Both the position numbers and the translations under genes were made by a program. DNA of 64,000 nt from Aradus depressus (lineage: Eukaryota > Arthropoda > Insecta > Hemiptera > Aradidae): NCBI GenBank assembly GCA_963662175.1, contig OY759218.1, forward strand, positions 10,160,001-10,224,000, in the 5' to 3' direction. Shown in pieces: positions 49,501-61,500 of this stretch. Numbering within the stretch: position 1 is the stretch's first letter; every line of letters begins with the position of its first letter. Below the pieces are notes generated by a model. That model saw only the letters and a list, made by a program, of their open reading frames with translations. It ran no database searches and was not told where the DNA came from.

Positions 49501-52500
49501 GCAGTATAATATATAGTATATGGGTAAATTCAGAATTTCGGTACAATCTCAGCTCAGAAAATTTTTCGTTTTTAACCAATAGAAAAATTGTTTTTTGTTG
49601 CGTGTACTTGTTCTATAAGGTGTCCCTAATAACGCTGTAAAGTGGGCACACAGTAGCATCAATAATTCTTGAGATATTAATTAAAAATGAGATATGAAAT
49701 CTAGGGAGTGAGATAAAGGATTCTAGGGAGTGAGAAAAACAGCAAAATTCCAAAAACAAGGCATTATATTTTTATTACAAACAAAATATATAAATAAGTT
49801 TAAGTTATCTATCTTATTAACACAGTTTCGTTGCATTTGAATGACTTCCATTGACTTAGTGCCATTTTAAATTAAAAATACTGAATTATTCCACTAGAAA
49901 AAAATAATTTATAATTTCAAATAGGCTCATCTATTTTCAGTCTTCTATTCATCAAAATGAAAGTATGATTTTTGTTGACTCAAAAAAGTAACACAAGAAT
50001 GGTAACATTTTTTAAAATTCAGTTCCTAACTTTCTTCCTCCCTGAATTTCTTTGAAACGGCACAAACTCACGTTGTGGAATGTCAGCCTCACTGATTGGC
50101 GGTGACGTGCTTGCTAAATACTGTCCAAAGCGTGCAGCGTTCTTCCGTTTCTCATACGATTTCTTGCTCCGTTCCCTCCAAGCAGCGCGAGCAGTTTTCT
50201 GTTCTCTACGACTCATATCATTGACTAACTTTACCTGTTTCTTAATCTTTTTTGCCTCGCATTTCTTCTTCTCCTTTTCTCGCTCAATGGCCAGCAGGAC
50301 TGGGTCCCTCTTTATTTTCTCCCTTCTTCTTTTAGCATCTTCTTTCTTCTTGGCCTTAATTTCTTGAGGTGTCAGTTTCTTTTGCGGAGCCATGTCTGTG
50401 AACAGAGAGAAAAAAGACGTAAAATACCCAAATCCAGAGAAAAATACAAAAAAAAGTTAAAAAAAAAAAAAAAAAACATAAAATTATTTAAGGTGGAATG
50501 TTATTCTTAAGCGAAAATCTTTTAACTAAAAATCTATAATCAAATAAATTTAAAAGCGTATTTGTGAACATAATACTGGACCAATTTCGACGTTTCAGGA
50601 CTCCAATGACGTAAAATTGAATCATCTATATAATTATGACAATAACTTTTCTTAAAACTGTTTTTCCTTGTCAATAATATAAGATAAATGCATAACCAAG
50701 TGTTTATATAGCTAAAATTGGATGTGAATTTCTCAGATCTGTATTTTTTTTTAAATTTATTTGGGGGGGGGGGGGGGGAGGCTATGTATTGCATATATTT
50801 AGGACCCGTGTTTCTGCAAAAAATGGTCAAAATCGTTAGGGCCGAATTGGATTTTTGATAATTTCTAGGGAGTGAGGTGCTAGGGAATGAGGTTTCAGGT
50901 AATATTTAGGCTTATACAAGAACCAAGCAGTTTATCTGAATAGTCAATTACATCATTCAAATGGCATTCAAGAATGCTGTACAACTAAAATTTACTTTTA
51001 GAGAAAACATCATTCTTTCACAGAATTGATACAACCTAGGGAGTGATAGTGAATAAAAATACTCTACTTACTTGGATAAGCTCATCGGTCCTCACGGAAC
51101 AACAAACAAACTGTGAGTCTTGAAGCTCCTGGTGTTGGGTTGGCATGTTGAAGCAGTGTTGCCCAGCCTTAGAGCTAAACGAAATTCTTTTTTCAGTAAC
51201 TGTGGCGGGCGTTTAAAAAAAAATCTAGGGAGTGAGGTAGAAGGTTAGTGACACACCTTTACAGCCTCCTATGGCGCAGTAAGTAACGTCAATTTGATAT
51301 GTGAAATAATATATTCGTAATACAGAATATGATACAATCATTTATTTAAAAAACGAATACAAAATGACGTATTAAGGCAAGTTTTAAAGCTGTTGAATGT
51401 ACCAACCTCCAAGTTGTGACACCCTAGGGAGTGAGAAATTGCTCTACATACATGTTTAATATTAATACTGCTATGGAACATATTTTAGAATAAAACAATC
51501 TCAATTTGATACCCCTAAAAGAGCTACAAAACCATGTTTAAAAATGTTGAAAACATTCATTACATTCTGAAAAATGCTCCTGTGACACAGATTGTACCGA
51601 AATTCTGATTTTACCCATATATGTAGAGACCGGTAATGGTATCCAAAATAAAAGTTTCCAACTAACTGGCTATAAAACCTCTGGCGGTTCTGGAGCACCA
51701 CTCCAAAATATTAGAGAATAGATAAAGGGGTAGATAATAAGATTAATTAAATTGAAAATGATAGAAGATATTTAATGAACAAAAGAAAACCTCGTAAAAT
51801 GCAGTTGGCCAACTGAAAAGATAACATAACACAGATTAAATTAACATGAAATTGAACTTAATATTAGGGATGAAAAATATAACGTTTAAAGTAAAAAATA
51901 AAAGTTCATAAAATAGGTAAAATAATAAAGTTCTTTTCGGATACGATTGGATGCCGCCTCTGAGATTGGGGGGGAGGGGGGCTGCTAGATGGTCAGATGA
52001 TGGATGTGATGGGATTGCACCGTCTGGTGATGGGATGATCTGGTGGATAGATAAAAGTACGGTGCGGTTGGCTCCTGGCAGGGTACTGAAGGCTTAGGTA
52101 CAGCCTACTTTGGTAAATATTGAGGATATGAGTAGGATTAGTGGGGAGGAGTCTGCTAGCAGGCCCGACTTCAATCCAAAACAAACAATATAAATAAAAA
52201 TACTAAAATGATATGTTGAATAGATAATTAAAACACTAGTGACTCTTGATAATGCCTTAACTCGGCGAAACTAGTTGAGTATTTGAGAATATATAGTGAA
52301 GTTTGACAAAGAAATTGTGTATTTTAATTATTTATTCCTAGAATGGAGCTTCACAAAGTAAATCTGGAAACCATAAATTATTAGAAATGTTGAAATTTCC
52401 AAATAATGCCGAAACAATATATAAACTGCTGATACATTTTGAAAATTTAATTTATTTTTATTTCATCATGTTTCGGTATGTGATTTTTTATTTTTAAAAA

Positions 52501-55500
52501 CCAGCAGGCGAAAATTAACGGGATCAAGATCTTTATTTCTTGTAAATAGTGAAGTGTTTACTAATTTAATCCTCCATTGTTGTGTTGAGTAAACAACATA
52601 AACCTTTTGTCATGCCAAAATCTAATCAAATTTAAGTTAGTAAATGTTTCTGAGTTAAAATGCTCACAAAGTTATGTGGTCTAAACTAATTTCAGTCAAT
52701 ATTCGAACTTTGGTGAACATAAAAAAACAAAATTTGTCAATACAAATATCTCAAAACCCCATCTTTAATGTTGGTCATGTTTCTGCCTACTGTCTGACCT
52801 CCTGTGAAATTCGTCTTGGAAAGAATAAGAAATGTAGAGAAACTGGAATGAAACATGTTAGTACCTGATCTTGAGTAAGAATTGCCAAACAAGGGCACTA
52901 CTGCTTAGTGGTTAGTGTCGCTGGAAAAGAACTTTAGTTGACATTGTTGTTATCCCCAGCAGAATAATAGTATTGTTGATATTATTTTTGTCATGGGGCC
53001 ATATTTCTGTAATGATTGCACACTGAATGCACTAAAGCGTATGTATCAGGGAATGAATATCGCACCCTTGGGATGCATTAGAAAAAACTTGAGGAGTGCT
53101 ATAAAATGCTTTCTATGATACATTCTGTACTAGCCTTGACGGCTTAGAACATAGGTATATTTCAATCCTGGCAGTTTGACACCCTATATAATATTGTAAT
53201 TTGGACTGTTCGTAACTTGCCTCGGATTTAACTAAAACTTCCCCCTGCAAACTAAAACATGCCACTTGATCTTATATTCCCATCCTCCCATTTATCATTC
53301 AACTTAGTTTTTTTTTTTTTTCTAGGATGAATATTTTCCATTTTGGCTCTCTACCAACTACTACGCCAACGTTCCTCATCTCAGATTTGTATGTTACTTA
53401 TTGTTATATTAATTTATTATAGTTAAGTTGTTTATTCTATAGAGTTTTAGGTCTAATATTCCTGAGTTGACGGAGGAAAAAATTATGACAGACCTCATAT
53501 GAGAAATTTTCTTAAATCTTATAATCATGTTTCTCGTTCTATATATTTTCACTTTCGAGGATTCTACAGATGATTTGCCGCATAACTTCCTTTGACGGAA
53601 TCCATCAAAAAAAAGTTTTCAATTTTTTGTGACGTATGAGGATACTCACGTTTCCCCCATCGATAATGATTATGTTACATGAACTTGAAAGAAATAAAAC
53701 TTGTTTATTTATGGTATTGTCTAATTTCACCAACTATATTTACATGGGAGTACTTTCGGTATTTCTACCATCCTCAGCCAAAAGCATAAGAGATAAGACA
53801 GTCTTATGATGATGGTAGAAATATCGAAAGTACTCCCATGTAAATATAGTTGGTGAAATTAGACAATACCATAAATAAACAAGTATTATTTCTTTCAAGT
53901 TCATTTGAATTATTTCACAATATTTCTGCAATAATGTCAGTTTTCATTGATTATGTTACAGTTTAACGGTGTCTATGAATTCAAGTATCCTATGGCTGAA
54001 TTAGAGAAGTATGTTCCCACACTAGAAAATATGGAAATAACCGTAACGGCGACGGTAGGAGAAAGGTTTCTGGATGAGGTTATATCAGGATTTTCAACTG
54101 CAAGGATATTTAATTCGTCAGTCAGAGTGAACTTCCTTGGAGATTCACCTCAAGTTTTCAAACCTATGATGCCATTTACAATATTTGTGAGTATTTTCTT
54201 CTTAATTTTCCAAGCAAGTAGTTTTTTAGTTCCCTAACGAACTGTCTATCTACCTATCTGGCGCTACAACCCTAGTGGGTCCTGGCCTCCTCAATGAGCC
54301 TCCGCCATTCGGCTCATAGATTTCCCTATTCTTGCGAATTCTCCAAACCAGTCCGTCCTTCACAGGGCCGAAAACCCTTCGAAGAATTTTCCTTTCAAAT
54401 ATCAACAGGTCCTTCTCGTCAGACTTGGATAGGGTCCATGTTTGACTGGCGTAGATAAGGACTGGACGGATCAGGGTCTTATAGAGCCGGAGTTTGATAT
54501 GCCTGCTCAGTAGAGAGCTTCGCATATGCCTCAGCAATCCAAAATAGCATCGATTCGCTGCCGTAAGTCTTTTCTTAATTTCGGCTGATGTCTCGTTCCT
54601 GGTGGTGATTTGAGAGCCCAAGTACGTGAATTCTTTGACCCTCTCGAAGGAATATGGGCCAATCGATAAACTTCGGCTATGGGGGTTCGCGTCTACACCT
54701 GTGTACATATATTTAATCTTGGACTCATTTATTCGGAGACCCATTGCAGCTGCCGCTTCCTGCAATCCCAGAAAGGCACTCTCAAGAGCTGGGTAAGACC
54801 GTGCAACAATATCCAAGTCATTGGCGTAGCCGAGCAGTTGGACTGATTTTGAAAATATTGTGCCCCTTATTCGAATACCGGAATCCCTCACTACTTTCTC
54901 TAGGGCTAAGTTAAACAATAAGCAAGCTAGGGCATCACCTTGCCTCAATCCCTTGCTAGAGGGAAACTCTGAAGAATAGTCCGACTGAATGCGTACTTTA
55001 CACTGCACGTCTTGCATCGTCATTCTGACCAAGCGAATCAGCTTCAAGGGGATATTCATTTCCTCCATAGCTTTATAAAGTTTGGGCCTTCTTACGGTGT
55101 CATATGCGCTTTTGAAATCGATGAAGAGATGATGAGTGGTCATTTTAAATTCATGGCTTCTTTCCAGGATCATACGAAGAGTAAAGATTTGATCAATAGT
55201 TGATCTCCCCTTCGTAAAACCACTTTGGTACTTACCAATTTCTCGTTCGGCAAAAGGAACAAGCCTGTTATAGAGGACATTAGAGAGAATCTTATATGCG
55301 CACTGGAGCAGCGAAATTCCGCGGTAGTTGGCACATTCTAGTTGCTCCCCTTTCTTATGCACTGGGCACACAACCGCCTTTTTCCACTGAATAGGAATAT
55401 CTTCTTGCATCCAGATCATGAATACTAGATCGTACATGGCTTTGTATAGTGCTTCGCCACCATATTTAAAAAGCTCAGGTGGTAGTCCATCATCTCCAGG

Positions 55501-58500
55501 TGCCTTATGATTTTTCATTTGAGCAATCGCGTTCTGAATTTCTTCTAGCTCAGGTGGCTCTATTTCTCTATCATCCTGGTTGATGTCGGGGATCTCATAA
55601 TTCTCTTCCGAGTCAATTGCTCCTTCATTGAGTAATTCATTGAAGTGTCTAGTCCACCTATGAAGTACATCCTCCTTATTAGTAAGAAGCGAACCGTCTT
55701 CTTTTCTGCAGGCCAGGAGCCTGGGTTTAAAGGGAGCTCTTCCTTTGTTAACTTTCTGGAAGAACATTCTATTCTTATTTGTATCCCTCATAATCTCTAC
55801 TTCTTCGAGCTGTTTGTTCTCCCATTCTCTTTTCTTCTTTCTATGGAGTCTCTTCTCAAGGCGTCTTTTTATTCTATAATTTTCGGTTGCCTGCCTTGTG
55901 TACCGTCTCTGAACCATAGTTCTATATGCCCCATTTTTATCTTCAGTTATTCTTTTACATTCTTCATCAAACCATGGGGACTTTCTTTCTGGCTCATTAG
56001 TTCCCAGAGTGATTTCAGCCGCCTTATTTATGACTGCTTCCAGACCATTCCATGTATCTTGGATGTTCTCCATTCTTGCTACACGGAATGTCTCATTCAG
56101 ACGTACCTCTAGTTGATTTTGAAAAGTTGCGCATATATCCGGGTCTTTCAGTTTGATCGTATTCCACTTCTTTTGTCTAGTCAACCGGTTAGCTCTTGTA
56201 GAGGAGATCCTTGCCCTAATTCGAGCAATGATCAAGTGATGATCAGAGTCTACATTTGCGCCTCTGTATGTTCTATTGCTCAACAAGTTGACTTTGTGCC
56301 GCGCGCTAATCAACAAGTGGTCTATCTGGTTAAAGGTAGCTCCATCCGGTGATCTCCATGTAGCCTTATGAATTCGTCGTCCTGGGAATAGTGTACTCCC
56401 TATGACCATGTTTCGTGACGCAGCAAAATGGACAATCCTTTTCCCGTTGTCATTGCTTTCATCGTGGAGGCTACGAAGGGGAGAGTACTCTGTCAAACAA
56501 AGTTGACTCAAATGAAAGAAGTTGTCTTCCCTCTGATTGTTTTATAAATCAAAACCGGTTTTCGTTTATAAAATTAACTCTGGAAGATAATTTCTGTTTC
56601 GTTTGATATAATATATCAAATGTAAGTTGTCTTCCCACAGTTGGTTTATTATCTCATCGCACAACATCTTATTATCATTTATAAAAAGGTGACTGATTAT
56701 CTGTGTCGAATCATCATGAACTTATAGGTAGTTGATGTAGAATTGTAATTACAAATGTTGATGCAATTCGAAGAGATTCATTTACACTTTTAACTTGACA
56801 TGGAATGACATTACCTATATGTTATTTTTAAAACGTTTGCTGTTTAGCTTTCAGTCTCTTTCCACGATGGGTCTCCGCTTCCCCGTCACCGTCTCCTGTA
56901 TGGTCGGATGGAAGTGTCGGCTGATATTACTATGAAGACGGGCGGTCATCGAAACTTGGATTTACAAGCATTAAAAATGTCCTCTGAATTTGAAGGAATT
57001 TGGGAAATGAAGCTAGATTTAAGAAGTCAAATGGGTATGCCTTATGTATTTTTGAACTAACTCTTTTTTATTAATTGTTCCGCATTAATGGAGCATGTAA
57101 TGGAAATTAAGTTGATTAATATCTTTGCAAATAATTACTTGTGAACAAAATCTTCAGAATATTGTATAGTAATACTAATAAATATTATTAGCTCTGATGA
57201 CGTTGGCAACTAAGGTCAGATTGTATAAAAAAGGCCTGCGATGACTAAATGGTCCCTAATTAAGAGTTGAGAAATTAAAATCTTATATGATTCATTTGTA
57301 AACCAACTGTATTAAATCAGTTCTGAGTTATTCTGGGATTATTATTTGTTGTTTTTAATATATATACTAAAATTATGTATATATATATATATATTTTAAA
57401 TCATTCTTATGGTTATTTATTACTGAACGCGTAAATATATATGTGTATATATTTTTTAGGCCTTGAAGAGGATCGTAATGCTTATGAAGTTCTTAATGAC
57501 ATTCATTCAATGAAAATATTTGCAGTTTTTAGAGAAGTTGAAACTGCTCAAGCAGAATTGTTGCTTTTGAGTCATTATTCACCTTCTGATAAGCACATCA
57601 AAATTAGCACTTCAACGAAGGATGCAAAGGTTAGTTTGGAAAACATAATCTTATCCAACATTAGACAAGTCAGGGAATACCATATTGCTATTTCCGCCGC
57701 CACTCTTCTGTGCATTGTATTAATTTGTTTTATGTTTCTGGGAGTTCTATGTTAAATATTACAAGCCGAGAACTACTTCACATAGGAGTGTGTCTTTTTT
57801 TTTTTTTTTTTTACTGAATTCATTTTAGTATAGCAAGTTATTCCGGACTAATAAAGGGAAAAAAGAAGAACATTTCTGAATATGTTTGTTGGTTTTCAGG
57901 TTGGTGAATATATAATACTGCATGTTCAGAGTAACTTTTACATGGAATCGTTTGAGTACATAGTAATGGCTAAGGGCGCCATATTGCACTGCAGTCAAGA
58001 AAGAATGAAAAATAACATCAGAACATTTGCAGTTACGTTATCTGCAGAAATGGCTCCTGCTGCTACTGTTCTAGTTTATAATATAGGCAGATATGGAGAC
58101 ATTGTAGTTGATAGTTTGACTTTTCCGGTTAATGGCATTTCAAGGAATAATGTAAGTTTTCTTCGTTTATTTATGATAGCCTTTACTAACTAACCTACCT
58201 TTCACACAGAGTGTGATCAATCTTATGTTTTTCGTTTTAGTTCACTGTTTTCATAAATAATAAAAAGGCTCGCTCTGGGAAAAAGGTAGAAATAGCCATT
58301 TACGGTCAGCCTGGGGCCTATGTGGGTTTATCTGGTATAGATAAGGCATTTTACAGTATGCAAGCGGGCAATGAATTGACTTACTCTAAGGTACGTATTT
58401 TTGCAGTTCCATAAAATAAATTGGTATAATAGTAATAACTATAACTTAAATACATACTTTCTTGAGAAGTAGTTATTATTCATTTTCAGTAGTATATCAA

Positions 58501-61500
58501 GTTGTCTACCAAGCATGGAAACCATAAAAATAATAAAAAAATTAATTGTCTTTCTTTTTAGGTTATTCAAAAAATGGCTGCGTTTGACGAAGAAACAAAT
58601 GGTACTTATTCACAGATTTGGCAGTATCATTCTGGAGATCCCGAAGATTTGATCTATTTTCCATCTTCTACTTATGGCATTGATGCTAACAGAACATTCG
58701 AGTAAGACATGAGTTTCTTTTTTCTATCCTGAATGAAATTATTATTCTTTTATTTTGTAGTACCTATCGTCACTGTACTTAAGAAAATCCATAACTCCAA
58801 ATCCATGTTTTTCTTATATATGATAGTTATAATTTAATTTTTTAATGTTTCTAATTTCAATGTGTTGTGACTGTAGGTACGCAGGATTGGCGATATTTAC
58901 AGACGTGGAAATCTCCAGGCGTCCTGACTTGTGTAACAAGACTCTAGGCTTTACTGATTGTCTCAATGGACGCTGTTTTCGCTTGGACCAGAGGTGCGAT
59001 CGCCGAATTGACTGTGAGGATGGTACTGATGAAGCTGGCTGTACGTTAATAATTTTACATACGTTAATTCATAATATTCATTCCTTGGTTATAATAATGT
59101 TCATTTGCATTTAACGATGACAAGGTAATAGGATAAGTCAGAAAAATGTATACATGAAGATAGCTTATAAATTACATACATAAACAGTTCTTAACTCTTG
59201 GGGTCTGATACTCATGTGATTAGTAATAACAATAATCGAAAAAATAAGAATAAATAAATACTAGAAAATAAATTAGTAAAAAATTGATAATATTAATAAA
59301 CTAGCAGTATTACCTGGCGTTGCCGGGGGATCTTTGACTTTTTCTCATAATATCTCTCATGCGATTCCTAGGCAATTCTTCTGCAGAGACGTCATATACC
59401 CCATTTTTCAATTTGGTTTCTAGGAATACTACTTGTGAAATTCCTTGATCATCCGTTACGGAGCTAGCACTATCTTCATGCTTAACCCCCCCACCCCCAC
59501 AACCCCACCTCCCGTTAAGAATTTTGAAATGTCACATATCCATCTCAATATTCAACATTGCGTTATATAATGCCTGAAAGGATCTTGGCTACATCTAGTG
59601 TGAAAAAAAAAAACTATTAAGAAGTTTAAAATGTATAAGGTAAATACAAAAATAATTCATGAATTATATGCAATAATTGTATATGTATAATATAAGTAAA
59701 CATTGTACGACCTTGCAACAATGTGGGATATGATGCCTTCGATATCGCAGTTCAAGAGTTCAGTTCTTTCGTTAAATTTCCGCGGGTATCCGGTGAAAGC
59801 CACGGGATTATTTGAATTTGAATTTTCCGGCCAACCAAATCTAAAGTTCATGAATATTGGTGTCAAAATGAGAACAATTCTAATAAGACTATTATTTAAT
59901 ATATCTCTTTTTAGGCCCTACATTCAACTCGACAGAGCTGCTTCACTTCCGGAAGTTCAGATTTAGTAGAACTCAGCGTCACTATGAGAACGTCTGGCTG
60001 TGGCACGATATAAATGTAGGCCCTCACGGTCGGTACATCTTCGAAGTAGATGTTCCCCAGCGGCCAGCCCATTGGATAGTATCTTCTTTTGGGATGAGTC
60101 CTAATTTAGGGTTCGGGATGCTCCAGAGGCCTATTGAGGTAAGCTAGTTTTTTTGTCTGTCTCTTTTCAGGTAGATCGTCCTTGCTCCTCCGTGCCCTCC
60201 ATGTTGCTGAGGCCTATGGAAGCAAATAGTTTTACTTATCTCCATATTGTTAGCAATATGTATATATTTATATATAAAACAAAATAGAAGTGTGACCCGG
60301 CTGTGCCGGGGAAATGCTCACTGAAAACTACTCAACTACTCCTCCTCCCGAACATGCACATTCTTTGGCGTGACTGGCAAAAACCGACAACTGGTGGATA
60401 GGGCCCGAACAGAACAATACAAATTTTGTTACAGAGAACTGTTCGGAAAACCACACTTCCAAAGGTTCGCGCAGAGTGCTTTGGTTCTTGTGTGGACCCA
60501 GCATTATAGTCATTTTCCTTTTTCCCCTTCTTTCTCTCCTTAAAATTATTATTTTAAACATTGTTTTTGTTTTTTCAAAGTTGACATATTCAATCCGAGT
60601 TTATAAAGTAATAAGACGCCACCAATCAATTTCCTGCGAAATCAGTCGAAGGGAGGAGGGGGGGGGGGGCAGAGAATGGGGGCTCGACTCCAATACCCTA
60701 ATAGCTGCCCATGTAACGAATTTATGGACGCAAAATTTAGTATGAGGATTTTGGAAGCCACTATGTTAGTCAAATATTGAGTTTTAGTTCAAACGGTCGA
60801 TTGGTTCTGGAGTGAGAGGGAAAACGTAATTGATTAATTCGTGCTGGGGAAGTACATAGCCGGTGAGTCGCCGACTTTTTTAAATTGATTTCTTCACCAG
60901 TTCTCATTTATTTATTTCTAACCAGGTTTTCCCAAATTTTAGTTAATTTCCTTATTAGATGTATTAGTATTCCGAGTATTTTGACGATTCTGAATAAACA
61001 TATATACATTTTTTTTTATTTATTTTTTTTTTTCAGTACATAGGAGTTCTACCGTTCTACATTAATGTAGAAATGCCCTCAGTGTGTTATCAAGGTGAAC
61101 AAGTGGGTGTCCGGGTTACTGTCTTCAACTATATGACAAATGACATCGAAGCTGTGGTTGTGCTCTCTGGCTCTGACGCATACAAGTTCGTTCATGTCGA
61201 GATGAATGGAATCGTAAGTATTCGATCGTTTCACATTTTGGGTTGGCTTTAATCTCATCATTCCTCTTAATGAATTAAACTAAAGGTTTTTGAGGATATC
61301 CATGTTTCTCGACGGAACTCAATTAAATTTCTAAGTAAGGAAACCGCATTACCACAATATTACACTTATATATATATATATATACTATTCTATAAGCTCT
61401 ACTGTTTCTTTTTAGAACAGCTGTAGCTTCGGTTCTAGTTGACCAATATGAGTGATACAAACTTGATCGTGATCGGCTAGTTGGACAGTTTTGTTTATTT

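Larger units (their letters stand above)
49690..51440. mobile_element. Unclassified intronic insert with seven CTAGGGAGTGAG copies
   Basis: CTAGGGAGTGAG or a one- or two-base variant occurs at 49701, 49723, 50865, 50880 (CTAGGGAATGAG), 51036 (ends GTGATA), 51235 and 51424, all on the plus strand. No copy was noticed elsewhere in the window. They bracket the minus-strand lysine-rich ORF at 50393-50019. Irregular spacing argues against a simple tandem array; clustered binding sites of a transposase are one explanation. I found no convincing terminal inverted repeats. It is in the Mcr intron between exons 7 and 8. Confidence 0.6.

Noticed and set aside
55645..56112. 155-residue plus-strand ORF
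   Set aside because: It is the reverse shadow of the RTE polyprotein frame on the minus strand.
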